A stretch of 14,974 bases of DNA, from contig WVZH01000228.1 in assembly GCA_011772595.1 (NCBI GenBank), positions 29,720 through 44,693 of the forward strand. The letters are read 5' to 3'. The number at the start of each line of letters is the position of its first letter. The first letter of the stretch is position 1. Shown one piece after another: positions 6,227 through 14,487 of the stretch. Made by a program: the position numbers and the translations under genes. A model generated the notes under the pieces. It was given only the letters and a program-made list of their open reading frames with translations, made no database searches and was not told where the DNA came from. The DNA is from Anaerolineales bacterium. Its GTDB lineage: Bacteria; Chloroflexota; Anaerolineae; Anaerolineales; E44-bin32.

Positions 6227-7723
6227 CTAGGGCCACTGATAGCGCACGGAGTAGCGCAGCGTCGCCTCGTCGTTCGCCGGCACCCGCACACGGAACTCGA
6301 TCGTGGAGGAGTCGAGCTTGGTGTAGTCGGCGTTGGAACTTAAAATGCGCCACTCGCTCCATCGGAAGAGGTGTTCAACGATCCGTACTTCGACAGCTTC
6401 GTCTTTGTGGTTACGTAAGGTGATCTCGAAGTCCTCCTCTAGGCGCTTCGTGGAAGGGCGGCGGAAGTCGGTTTGAACACGCTCGCCGACGATGTCAAAG
6501 GCGTCGCCGACGTATAGGCGGAGCGATTCACCTTTGGGGGTGTGATCGATAGTGTCCTCGCCAATAAGCAGCGCGGCGCCATCGATATCTTCCTGGTACA
6601 CGCGGACCCGGCCTCGTGGTAGATCGGCATCGACTTCTTCGGTATCGAATTCAAGCATCACCATCACTTTTGGATTTGACGCAATCCCATAGGAGGGTTC
6701 GGTTTGTGGATACCCGTAGAAGCGGCAGTACCAGTAGTTGCTGCGGCATTGGAGGCCGTCGTAGACGAAGAACTTTTCAGCAGGTACGCCGCTTGCAGTC
6801 ACAAACTCGATTTGCTTACTCTCGTTGTCGCGCACGGTGACGGGTCGAGGGACTTGGTAGAGGTGGTACTCGAAAAACTCTCGTTCCTCGACCGGTGCGG
6901 CGGCGGCGCGCTCCATCTCCTCGAAGGCGAGGACGTCCGCAGCAAAGCCGGGCTGTGGTAGCCGCTGGAGGTCGCCGGCAATGAGCTTGAGTAATGCGTC
7001 CTGATAGGTTGCACCACTGGTGTTCCGCAGTGTCACCCAGCCGTCCAGATCGATCGCGCGCTCATCGGATGATAAAAGTAACACGTAATCGGCTTGCCAG
7101 GTGATGCCACCAGTCAGGTAGGTGACCTCAACGTCCTGCTTGCCAGACTGCTCGGCGAGCAGATGCCAGACGAGGGTAGGTTTGGTGATCAATCCCTCAG
7201 GCAACTTGGGGAAGGAGAATTCCTGCACATTATCGAGCTTGATCACCGTAACCTGGCCATCGCTGTCCTGCAAGATGATATCGCCGCGCCCACTGAGCAA
7301 GTTGCCGCGATACTTTGTTCCGTCCTTTGTGACCACGAGAATCTGCTCATCCAGGTATTTCTCGAGCAACGCGGTCGCGCCGACCAGATCGAATTCGTAG
7401 TTCTGTTCCAAAACCACCGTGCCCTCTGGATCGGTTAACGACTTGAAGAGAACGCTTGTGGGGTCGATGGACGCCGCGACGTCGCGAAAGGCAATCTGAT
7501 TGAACCCATCCTCGAAGCTAAACTGGCGTCGATCACGCACGAGCGCGGTACCCTCGTTGTAGACAGTCAGGGAGAGATTAGAATCGGAAGCCTCCACAAT
7601 TGGGCTCTGTGGGGTCAGGGTTGGCGTCGGTGATGGCCCGGCGATGAACCAACCACAGGCTGCGACCAGGATCGTAAAAACGAGCATGAAAGTCAGATAG
7701 CGGGGGGTGCGCTGGGTATTCAT
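6227..7723 (-). CDS. DUF4139 domain-containing lipoprotein
   Basis: A predicted lipoprotein of 498 residues. A hydrophobic leader at 11-22 ends in a VAAC lipobox with the lipid-bearing Cys at 23. A short Pro/Thr linker follows (SPTPTLTP, 31-38). The rest is beta-rich: SLTVYNEGTALVRDRR at 51-66 and the DUF4139 region from roughly 195 to the end, with TYLTGGITWQADYVL (201-215), WVTLRNTSGATYQDALL (229-245), YQVPRPVTV (289-297) and a final RVPANDEATLRYSVRYQW. Cys326 and Cys333 may form a disulfide. DUF4139 proteins are thought to be extracytoplasmic, of unknown activity. ATG 7723 has AGGAGG 5 bases upstream. The gene is alone, with converging and diverging neighbours. Confidence 0.88.
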   Translation of the reverse strand: MNTQRTPRYLTFMLVFTILVAACGWFIAGPSPTPTLTPQSPIVEASDSNLSLTVYNEGTALVRDRRQFSFEDGFNQIAFRDVAASIDPTSVLFKSLTDPEGTVVLEQNYEFDLVGATALLEKYLDEQILVVTKDGTKYRGNLLSGRGDIILQDSDGQVTVIKLDNVQEFSFPKLPEGLITKPTLVWHLLAEQSGKQDVEVTYLTGGITWQADYVLLLSSDERAIDLDGWVTLRNTSGATYQDALLKLIAGDLQRLPQPGFAADVLAFEEMERAAAAPVEEREFFEYHLYQVPRPVTVRDNESKQIEFVTASGVPAEKFFVYDGLQCRSNYWYCRFYGYPQTEPSYGIASNPKVMVMLEFDTEEVDADLPRGRVRVYQEDIDGAALLIGEDTIDHTPKGESLRLYVGDAFDIVGERVQTDFRRPSTKRLEEDFEITLRNHKDEAVEVRIVEHLFRWSEWRILSSNADYTKLDSSTIEFRVRVPANDEATLRYSVRYQWP

Positions 7724-7787
7724 ACATACCTCCTACAAACAAGGTTGTGTATCTCAGGGACGACTGGCAGGCTGGTTTAGTTCCTCT

Positions 7788-7815
7788 TTGACGTATGGTA
7801 CGGTGTTCTCATGAT
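7788..7815 (+). promoter_or_regulatory. Possible promoter for the molybdopterin enzyme gene
   Basis: TTGACG (7788-7793) and CATGAT (7810-7815) are separated by 16 bp on the plus strand. The -35 is good and the -10 mediocre. A transcript from here would have a leader of about 157 bases before ATG 7980. Confidence 0.3.
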
Positions 7816-7979
7816 CGTCCCCGAGAGCATTCTTAAGGTACGCGCTGCGAGTTGCCGATCGCAGTCCACAGTCTCCTGATAGAAAGGCGTTGAGATGTGA
7901 TAAGATGGTTTTTCAAATTATCCTGACCCGCATTCGAGTGAGATGACCGCTGATGGGTCCCTGCGGAGGTATCTCTCTG

Positions 7980-8621
7980 ATGACAAATGGAATACCTGAT
8001 CGTCGTGCAGTGGAGGAGCAGATGCGTGAGATGGGCCGGATCCCACCTGGCCAGTCATTAACGTTGAAGTTTCCTGTTCTGCATTATGGGCCTGTGCCGA
8101 GCTTCGATCCAGGGAGTTGGGATTTCCGCGTCTGGGGCGAGGTCGAGGAGGAGGCTCGCTGGAACTGGGAAGAATTCCAGGAGCTCCCGAGAAGCAAGGT
8201 CACGATGGACATTCATTGTGTCACACGCTGGAGCAAATTTGACACCGAGTGGCAAGGCGTCTCGCTCCGCACGCTTGTTGAGCAGAAATTGATCAAGCTA
8301 AGGGCAGATACCAAATATGTCTTGCAACATTGTGAGTTTGGTTTCACAGCAAACATTCCACTCGAGGTTGCCATGGCGGACAACTTCCTGCTTGCGACGC
8401 ATTTCGGCGGTGAACCGCTCACACCCGAGCATGGCTATCCCTTACGCGGCGTCGTAGGTGCGATCCCCGGCCGAAAAGACATCAAGGACGTATATCTTTG
8501 GAAGGGGGGAAAATGGCTGCGGGGTCTGGAATTCTTGGCTTCGGATAAACTCGGCTTCTGGGAGCAAGCGGGGTATCACAACGAAGCCGATGTCTGGCTG
8601 GAGCAACGTTTGGCCCGTTGA
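7980..8621 (+). CDS. Sulfite oxidase-fold molybdopterin-dependent oxidoreductase
   Basis: A molybdenum-cofactor enzyme of the oxidoreductase molybdopterin-binding (YedY/MsrP-like) family. In 213 residues the core is complete: WDFRVWGEVEE at 47-57, the Mo-ligand cysteine Cys80 in DIHCVTRWSKFD, WQGVSLRTLV at 91-100, HCEFGFTANIPLE at 117-129, GYPLRGVVG at 152-160 and KWLRGLEF at 178-185. There is no Tat or Sec signal and no membrane helix, so it should be cytoplasmic, unlike MsrP, which is periplasmic. Compared with the short VVP-x-YFWKSAKW loop I know from many members, it has a longer AIPGRKDIKDVYLWKGGKW segment (161-179). ATG 7980 is chosen for GGAGGT 9 bases upstream; ATG 7953 has no ribosome site. 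No partner cytochrome or flavin subunit lies nearby. Substrate unknown. Confidence 0.88.
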   Translation: MTNGIPDRRAVEEQMREMGRIPPGQSLTLKFPVLHYGPVPSFDPGSWDFRVWGEVEEEARWNWEEFQELPRSKVTMDIHCVTRWSKFDTEWQGVSLRTLVEQKLIKLRADTKYVLQHCEFGFTANIPLEVAMADNFLLATHFGGEPLTPEHGYPLRGVVGAIPGRKDIKDVYLWKGGKWLRGLEFLASDKLGFWEQAGYHNEADVWLEQRLAR

Positions 8622-8874
8622 GGCTGAGGAAAGCATTCGATTTCGTTTCGCTTGCCGGAAAACACAGGGGGACTAGCTCAAGTAAGAGAAGAACTCTCCT
8701 AGGTCTGAACCCCCGAACATACGATGCAACCACGCTAAAGCGGGCAGGAAGTAAACCCGAAGGATCTAGCGCTCTGAGCTCGATCGTTTCCACATCTTGC
8801 GCGATACGCCCTGAGGCAAGCAATCCTGTTTCCCTGCCAATCGCAAAGGCGTATTATAATCTTGTAGGGGAGCG
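8622..8874. other. Non-coding gap before pcm with a possible stem-loop
   Basis: No credible gene is seen in this 253-base gap. GGGGG (8667-8671) and CCCCC (8710-8714) could close a stem holding ACTAG/CTAGGT and AGAG (8685-8688) with CTCT (8694-8697). It matches no riboswitch or small RNA that I can recognise. The pcm -10 box lies at the 3' end. Confidence 0.35.
8855..8860 (+). promoter_or_regulatory. Consensus -10 box (TATAAT) close to the pcm start
   Basis: A perfect TATAAT lies only 14 bases before ATG 8875, so transcription would start near 8867 and leave a leader of about 8 bases. TAGGGG at 8865-8870 could still serve partly as a ribosome site. No good -35 box is seen at 16-18 bp. Confidence 0.45.
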
Positions 8875-9555
8875 ATGCCTGAAAACGACGAGTACAAAAG
8901 CGCACGAGAGCGCATGGTTGAGGATCAGATACGCAGTCGGGGGATCTCTGACACGCGAGTTTTAGCCGCCATGCGCGCCGTTCCCCGCCACATCTTCGTG
9001 CCTGAGGATAGTCGGCAATTAGCCTACGCCGATGCCCCGCTGCCCATCGGTCAGAGACAGACCATTTCCCAACCTTATATTGTCTCACTGATGACGGAAC
9101 TCCTGAAATTGCAGGGGGAAGAGACTGTCCTCGAGATTGGAACAGGATCTGGCTATCAGGCAGCAATCCTCGCACATCTTGCGCGGCGCGTTTACACACT
9201 GGAGCGTATTTCGGAGCTTGCCGAGAGAGCGCGTGAGATGTTGGAGACATTGGGGATAGAGAACGTCGAGGTCGTTGTGGGGGATGGTACGCGCGGTTTA
9301 CCGGAACATGCACCTTATGAGGCGATCATCGTGACGGCAGCGGCACCCGAGGTTCCGGCGCCTCTTAAAGCGCAACTTGCAGATGGCGGCCGGCTGGTCC
9401 TACCTGTCGGTGGGCAAGCGGGACAGATCCTCGAAAGCTGGGTGAAGCGAGGCGACAAGTACGAGCGTGAACGCGTGGCTCCGGTCGCGTTTGTCCCATT
9501 AATCGGCGAACATGGTTGGGATACTGACGAGCGCCCGACGTCCTGGTGGTTGTAA
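8875..9555 (+). CDS. pcm: Protein-L-isoaspartate O-methyltransferase
   Basis: A soluble repair enzyme that methylates isoaspartyl residues in damaged proteins with SAM, allowing them to return to aspartate. The 226-residue length is normal. Family motifs are in order: RMVEDQIRSRGI at 13-24, VPRHIFVP at 36-43, YADAPLPIGQRQTISQPYIV at 51-70 with the conserved TISQP (63-67), SAM motif I VLEIGTGSGYQAA at 85-97, the acidic residue at the end of VYTLE (106-110), GDGTRGLP at 136-143, IIVTAAAPEVP at 151-161 and GGRLVLPVGG at 171-180, ending FVPLIGEHGW. ATG 8875 follows a short AGGGG. It appears to be transcribed alone, behind a very close -10 box, and is followed by a hairpin. Confidence 0.97.
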   Translation: MPENDEYKSARERMVEDQIRSRGISDTRVLAAMRAVPRHIFVPEDSRQLAYADAPLPIGQRQTISQPYIVSLMTELLKLQGEETVLEIGTGSGYQAAILAHLARRVYTLERISELAERAREMLETLGIENVEVVVGDGTRGLPEHAPYEAIIVTAAAPEVPAPLKAQLADGGRLVLPVGGQAGQILESWVKRGDKYERERVAPVAFVPLIGEHGWDTDERPTSWWL

Positions 9556-9596
9556 GTTCCCTGTTCTAAGATCTATAGTGTGCTGACTGCAGTGTT

Positions 9597-9625
9597 TCGT
9601 GCCGGGATTCGATCATTCGGCACGA
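9597..9625. terminator. 8-bp hairpin downstream of pcm
   Basis: TCGTGCCG (9597-9604) pairs with CGGCACGA (9618-9625) around a 13-base loop, 42 bases after the pcm stop and in the gap between convergent genes. No T run follows directly (TTCCGTTT), so it is only a candidate terminator. The rest of the 200-base gap shows nothing I can name. Confidence 0.4.
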
Positions 9626-9755
9626 TTCCGTTTGAGCACACCCATTGGGTTCGCGAGACAAACTACCTCAAAGGTCAGGGGCGACGGATCGAGAGCGACT
9701 CCTGGCTGATCGATGGCAATCTTCCCGGTATCAGATTCTACTCACTACCTTCCCG

Positions 9756-12071
9756 TCAGATCGGGGGCAGGAAGGCGATCGCTTTACCAGCGTCACCGTC
9801 CATAACCAATTCAAGGGATGAACCATTCGTCGAGGCAGGGATATCGATGACACGGACAAGGGATTGCCAAGAGGCGTCGGCAGGAAGGATATCGTCCAGG
9901 ACGTTATCGGCACCCTCAAAGAACCGGTGGTTGAATTCCACATCGGGGTCCATGAGTGCCAGTGCCAAGGGGTAGATTTGGGCTTCGACGAGGTCTTGGA
10001 AGAAGTGGGTCCCGTAAGATGGCTCCGGTGCGTGTTCGTCGGTGGCGATCTCGATCAAGGCGCGCGCATTGTGGACCTCGGAGTAGGTGATCGGGATTCC
10101 GAGAGCAGGGTTGTTGCTTCCCCAACGGCCGGGCCCCATCAGGATGAAGGTTTCGCCGCTGAGGCGGCGGTTTACACGTCCGATCAGGCGGGCGACTTCG
10201 TGACGATCGCTGTTGCGCGAGAGTCGGTTGTATCCCTCCGGTGTGACGTAAACAGCGTAGCGCACGCCGCTGATACGTCCGTCGGGCACCAGACGATGGG
10301 TGATGAAAAGACGTCGATCCGGTGGCACGTCCTCGGGCAGCTTGACCGCCCCGGTGGGTAGTCGGCTCTGTGGTCGGCATTGAAGCAGGCACAAGATCAG
10401 ACCAGGTTCCCCTTTGGTGCTTTCTGTCAGATGGAGTGCAAACTCTGTGTCGACAGGGCGGTGATACGCCTCTTCGAGTTGTGCCAGCATTTGGCGGATG
10501 AGGTTCGGGAAGCTCGTTTTTCGCAGCAAACCGTCAAACGTAATGACCACTTCCTGGGGGTCGAGATGGAGGGGGACACTGATGAAATCTTGCAGATAAT
10601 CCTGATCATGCTGCTGGGCCAACCAGCGTAGGTGGGGTGTGCCCAAGCTGAGCACCTCTTCGATAGGCACAGTGCGAAAGGCGTTGGCATCAAGGTCGAT
10701 CAGATCCACGAAACGCTGGGAGTAACGCAAGATCTGCTTGAGATCGGACTCGGGGCGGAGATCGGGATGGCTCAGTGCAACGAGGCGAGGGTAATCCCCG
10801 CCTAATTGATCCACGGCACGCGTTCCTAATCCCCACACCAAGCGAACGAAACCAGCATCACGGTCGATACGCTGGCTCCATCGGAATTGGTTCTGAGAGA
10901 AGGCGACGCCAGCCGCGTCGGGCATGAAGAAACGACCGTATTGCTCGCCTTGCACGTCCTGGATCAGAACGGCCATGCGTTCGTCGTAATCTGTGAGACC
11001 CATACGACGGCGGTAGAGCAAAACGTCGGGACTATAGACGCTTGCGTAAACTTTTCGGATTGCGTCCAGGATTTGGTTCAGATTGTCTTCAGGGCTGCCT
11101 TGATTGGGACAGAAGAAACTTTCATACTTGCCGGCGAAAGATGTACCGAAGGAGTCCTCGAGAAGGCTAGATGAGCGGACGATGACAGGATTACGACCGA
11201 CCTGTTCGAGAATCCTGCGTAGATCTTGGGACACTTCGTCGGGAAAGATTCCCTCACCGAATTGCTCTTGAATGGTTGGAAAGTCTCGACGAATTTCGGC
11301 CTCGCTCTTGTACTTTTGGTTCATGTATGCAAGAAATCGATTGATTTGTATGAATTGATAGAACACGTCAGCGCCCACGAACCATGACTGTGGAATACGC
11401 AGTTGTTGGAGCAAGGCCTCGTCCGCTGATTTGCGTAAAATGCATTCAGCGAGCATCACACCGGCAGCCTTACCGCCGATTTTTCCGCGTCCGAATCGCC
11501 GTGCGCGGATGGCTTGAAGATCGGTGATGTCAAACCATTCTTTGGCGATTCCCACGTAATCCAGATGGTCGCTGATCATGGCTTTAATCAGCACGACTTT
11601 GATCTCTTTGATGTGATGTTCCACCCGCTGGCGCTCCGCGGATGGAAGCGCTTCGTATGCCTCGCCATGCGCAAAGAGCATGTCCCATGGAGCTAGTTCT
11701 GGGTGGATGCTGGGGATCACATCTTGGGGCGGGATACGTCCTGCGAGGGTTTCACGAAGCAAATCCTCAAACAGTTCGTGCGGTAGGTTATAGGCGAAGT
11801 AGAAATCGGTGAGATGATCTCTCACGATGGCCATTCTATTGATCCACACATCCGGGGGTTCCTGTGAAAGCGGGTCTTTGAGGCCCTCACGTAGTTGCGA
11901 TTGAACTGCCTTTTCTTGCACCTCGACCTCGAAATCTTCCGCCGTGATCACACCGCGCTGGAACAACTCCTGCCGCATGCGCTCACGAATTCGGGGAGCT
12001 AGAATGGGATATTGGCTGAGTTCAAGATAGATCGTGAGTACCTTAGGAAACTGGGTGGGATCAATGGACAT
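9756..12071 (-). CDS. PEP/pyruvate-binding domain protein lacking the phosphohistidine and PEP-utilising domains
   Basis: A large soluble protein of 771 residues. About 195-570 match the ATP-grasp, PEP synthase / pyruvate phosphate dikinase N-terminal domain: KIGGKAAGVMLAE at 197-209, VIVRSSSLLEDSFGTSFAGKY at 296-316, MAVLIQDVQGEQYGRFF at 366-382, AGVAFSQN at 387-394, WGLGTRAVDQLGGDYPR at 413-429 and LILCLLQCRPQ at 558-568. In PpsA this point leads to a swivelling domain with the catalytic TSHA histidine and then a TIM barrel; neither is present. Instead about 200 residues follow with MGPGRWGSNNPALGIPITYSE (645-665) and YGTHFFQDLVEAQIYPLALA (686-705). A helical region at 1-190 precedes. So it is not a full PEP synthase; it may be a nucleotide-dependent phosphotransferase or regulator. 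An AAGGTG ribosome site lies about 10 bases before ATG 12071. Confidence 0.85.
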   Translation of the reverse strand: MSIDPTQFPKVLTIYLELSQYPILAPRIRERMRQELFQRGVITAEDFEVEVQEKAVQSQLREGLKDPLSQEPPDVWINRMAIVRDHLTDFYFAYNLPHELFEDLLRETLAGRIPPQDVIPSIHPELAPWDMLFAHGEAYEALPSAERQRVEHHIKEIKVVLIKAMISDHLDYVGIAKEWFDITDLQAIRARRFGRGKIGGKAAGVMLAECILRKSADEALLQQLRIPQSWFVGADVFYQFIQINRFLAYMNQKYKSEAEIRRDFPTIQEQFGEGIFPDEVSQDLRRILEQVGRNPVIVRSSSLLEDSFGTSFAGKYESFFCPNQGSPEDNLNQILDAIRKVYASVYSPDVLLYRRRMGLTDYDERMAVLIQDVQGEQYGRFFMPDAAGVAFSQNQFRWSQRIDRDAGFVRLVWGLGTRAVDQLGGDYPRLVALSHPDLRPESDLKQILRYSQRFVDLIDLDANAFRTVPIEEVLSLGTPHLRWLAQQHDQDYLQDFISVPLHLDPQEVVITFDGLLRKTSFPNLIRQMLAQLEEAYHRPVDTEFALHLTESTKGEPGLILCLLQCRPQSRLPTGAVKLPEDVPPDRRLFITHRLVPDGRISGVRYAVYVTPEGYNRLSRNSDRHEVARLIGRVNRRLSGETFILMGPGRWGSNNPALGIPITYSEVHNARALIEIATDEHAPEPSYGTHFFQDLVEAQIYPLALALMDPDVEFNHRFFEGADNVLDDILPADASWQSLVRVIDIPASTNGSSLELVMDGDAGKAIAFLPPI

Positions 12072-12125
12072 TCGATCTTTTCACCTTACTTTTGAGCTTA
12101 TGTCCTCTAAATTTTCGGTGATCTT

Positions 12126-12131
12126 ATTTTA
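12126..12131 (-). promoter_or_regulatory. Possible -10 box (TAAAAT) of the PEP-binding protein gene
   Basis: On the minus strand TAAAAT lies about 55 bases before ATG 12071. The sequence 17-18 bp further upstream (TTTTTC) is a poor -35. Nothing else of note is seen in the gap 12072-12280. Confidence 0.25.
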
Positions 12132-12280
12132 ACGGCAGGTGCGTGGGCGAAAAAGGTATCCAAAGGAAGTGGTGAGTGGGCAGGTGTCCGTGCAAGGGAG
12201 CACGCTTTCAGAGCCCGGGGTTTCCATATCATGTGAAGGGTAATTCGCAGAATTGGCGGAGGGTGTTGGGGCAATCGAAG

Positions 12281-13096
12281 CTAGCTGGTGAGCGAACGGA
12301 GGATGTGAGAATCCAGTGTGCGAGCAGCATCTTGGACAGGTAGCACCGGTGTATCTTCGTCCAGGTAAATTGCTACGAGGAACACACCTGCTGCGCCCCT
12401 CCGGAATGATATGATATCGAGTCTGAAATCAACGTCCTCGATTTTCGCTCCAACCGTGACACCGGTTGATGCGTCTCCGATGCCGCTAATCCCGGACAGT
12501 TGGCGTTGATCGAATATCTCTTCCGCGCTCAGGTCGGTGCGCATGTCTTCGGAGAAAAGATCCAACTCCTGAAGGTTTGCATCGAACGCAGCTTGGTCGG
12601 CTGGTTCCTCGATCAGAATCGTAAAGCCGAAGATGCCCTCGAACTCATCATCGGAGCGTAGGAAGCTGAACACCGTCGCGAGCGGGTATTCACCTCCGAA
12701 GATTAATCCATCCGCATTAAAGCCGAACTCCTCCATAGGAACTTCTTCGAAGCCGGCTGTTAGGTCGTCCAGGGATAGAAGCCAGCCCGAAGGATCGATG
12801 GGCACTTCAGTGTGCGTGGGGGTTGGTGTCCAGGTGGGCGGTAAGGCGACGCCTTCAGTCGCCTTCGGCGTCGTCGTTGCGCTAGGAGACTTCGGGCTTT
12901 CGGGAGAGGTGGTTGCGGTTGGGGGAATGTAGGCAGCCAACAGATCCCTGGGCTCACCGATCAGTCCGGAATCCGAAAGCACGTAATACCCCCCGCCGAG
13001 AACGACACCGAAGGTCAGCAGCGTGAGTACGGCCAGAAATGCGACCTGGAAACAGCTCATACCGAAGTATCTCCTGTGCCGCAATGCCCTGCTCAT
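12281..13096 (-). CDS. Membrane-anchored extracytoplasmic protein with Thr/Pro linker, function unknown
   Basis: I do not recognise the family. In the 271-residue form a basic N-terminus (SRALRHRRYF) leads into one membrane helix at about 15-38 (FQVAFLAVLTLLTFGVVLGG). A low-complexity Thr/Pro/Ser linker follows at about 60-105 (TATTSPESPKSP, TWTPTPTHTEVP). The C-terminal 160 residues form a globular alpha/beta domain rich in Asp, Glu and Phe with no cysteines and no catalytic motif I can name; by topology it lies outside. The start is unclear, since three in-frame ATGs each have a Shine-Dalgarno-like sequence: 13144 (GGAAGG), 13096 (AGGAG) and 13060 (GGAG). The middle one is given because it yields a short basic cytoplasmic tail. 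It follows dnaN by about 220 bp in the same direction. Confidence 0.72.
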   Translation of the reverse strand: MSRALRHRRYFGMSCFQVAFLAVLTLLTFGVVLGGGYYVLSDSGLIGEPRDLLAAYIPPTATTSPESPKSPSATTTPKATEGVALPPTWTPTPTHTEVPIDPSGWLLSLDDLTAGFEEVPMEEFGFNADGLIFGGEYPLATVFSFLRSDDEFEGIFGFTILIEEPADQAAFDANLQELDLFSEDMRTDLSAEEIFDQRQLSGISGIGDASTGVTVGAKIEDVDFRLDIISFRRGAAGVFLVAIYLDEDTPVLPVQDAARTLDSHILRSLTS

Positions 13097-13314
13097 GGTC
13101 GCATATCTCCTGGGGGTGGGGCATATGGCGTACGGCTCATTCAATACCTTCCGGCTTTTTTAGATCGGTTTCTGCTCGTGGAGAGTTGAGCAGTTTCATA
13201 GCGGAGATCAATTGATGCTGTTGGAGAACGAAACGTATCCATAGAGGAGGGATCGAGCTTGGCTGGTGCAGTTCAACGCCTCCCTCCCTAAACTCAGTCC
13301 CTTTCGAATTCGAG

Positions 13315-14448
13315 TCAGCGACCTAGGTGCATAGGCATGATGACGTGCAGGAAATCGTCCTGTCCGACAGGGCGGATCACACCAGGTGAGGAGGGGCCTG
13401 TCGTTTCCAAGGCAACGTTTGGCGTGTCGATGACGTTTAGCACGTCAGCGAGATAGCGCACGTTGAAGGCGATCTCGATCGACTCTCCCTCAATGGTGGC
13501 GTCGACGGCGCTCTCGTTCGACCCGGTTTCTGCAGCGGTTGCTGAGACTTCGACGATACCTGGCTCTAACTCGCCGCCTGGCGTGATGCGTATGCGGGCG
13601 GAGTGTGCGGCCTCACGGGCGAAGATGTCCGCAGCCCTGCACGCCTTCAGGAATGAGTTGGTGGGAAGTACGCTTCGAGTCGTGTGGCTTGTCGGGATGA
13701 TCCCCTGATAATCTGGGAACGTCCCTTCGATGAGTTGCGAGACCAATTCGATGTCTTTGGCGCGGAAGATCACCTGTCCACGGTTGGGTGGCAGGTTCAT
13801 CGAGACCGTTTCTTCACCGTCGGCGACGATACGGGCCAGTTCTGCCAGCGCACGTGCAGGGATGATGGCACGGACGGAGTTGGTGGCGGGGGAGGACAAG
13901 TGTGCCTTGCGAACGGAGAGTCTGAATCCGTCGGCCGCGGCCATGGTCATCTCGCCGCTATCGATCTCGACGAGCACGCCGGTGAGCACGGGGCGAGCAT
14001 CGTCGGAGGAGGCGGCGAAGGTGACTTGGGAAATCATCTCGCGCAGATCCTGGATGTTGAGATCCAGTCCGTCTTCGAGGTCGTCCGGTGGAAGAGGAGG
14101 GAACTCCTGTGCGTCGATGCATTTGATATCGTTGTTGAATGCGCCACAGCGCACATTGAGCGTTTGGGTGCGTACGTTTAGCTCCATTTCGACTTTGTCG
14201 TTGGGAAGCGTGTTGATCAGGTCCACGAAGGTGCGGGCAGGCGCCGTAGTGGAACCATCTTCTTCGATCTTGGCGCCGATCCAGCAGGTGATCCCCAGTT
14301 CCAGATTGGTGGCTGAGAGACGAAGGCGACCGTTCTCCGTAGCTATGAGCACGTTTCCCAAGACAGGCAGCGTACTACGTTGGGCAACGGCTCGAGCGAC
14401 GACGCTCAACCCACGAGCCAAGTTCTCTTGCAGGCAGGAAACTTTCAT
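13315..14448 (-). CDS. dnaN: DNA polymerase III sliding clamp, beta subunit
   Basis: The replication clamp: a homodimeric ring that tethers DNA polymerase III to DNA. The 377-residue length and the three-domain pattern fit. The N-terminus MKVSCLQENLARGLSVVARA and the RSTLPVLGNVLI motif at about 24-35 are diagnostic. Domain II includes DARPVLTGVLVEI and AAADGFRLSV. Domain III includes LIEGTFPDYQGIIP and the C-terminal HVIMPMHLGR, where most clamps end YVLMPMRL. ATG 14448 is chosen because this is the family start and AAGGA lies 10 bases upstream; the open frame extends a further 33 codons into promoter sequence. It has its own 17-bp-spaced promoter and is not beside dnaA or recF in this window. 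Confidence 0.97.
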   Translation of the reverse strand: MKVSCLQENLARGLSVVARAVAQRSTLPVLGNVLIATENGRLRLSATNLELGITCWIGAKIEEDGSTTAPARTFVDLINTLPNDKVEMELNVRTQTLNVRCGAFNNDIKCIDAQEFPPLPPDDLEDGLDLNIQDLREMISQVTFAASSDDARPVLTGVLVEIDSGEMTMAAADGFRLSVRKAHLSSPATNSVRAIIPARALAELARIVADGEETVSMNLPPNRGQVIFRAKDIELVSQLIEGTFPDYQGIIPTSHTTRSVLPTNSFLKACRAADIFAREAAHSARIRITPGGELEPGIVEVSATAAETGSNESAVDATIEGESIEIAFNVRYLADVLNVIDTPNVALETTGPSSPGVIRPVGQDDFLHVIMPMHLGR

Positions 14449-14487
14449 GCGCGACGTATCCTTGATATGAATCCGTAATCGTGAGGA

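Noticed and set aside
8618..8965. Plus-strand open frame of 115 codons between the molybdopterin enzyme and pcm
   Set aside because: It overlaps the pcm start in another frame, has a Ser/Arg-rich random composition and no ribosome site.
9640..9680. GGGTTCGCGAGAC resembling a tRNA T-arm
   Set aside because: No flanking T-stem, anticodon arm or acceptor stem can be folded around it.
9864..10361. Plus-strand open frame of 165 codons inside the PEP-binding gene
   Set aside because: It is the antisense shadow of a well-supported conserved protein on the minus strand.
13246..13287. GGAGGGA/TCCCTCC inverted repeat downstream of dnaN
   Set aside because: The 28-base loop and lack of a U tract on the dnaN transcript make a terminator call too weak.
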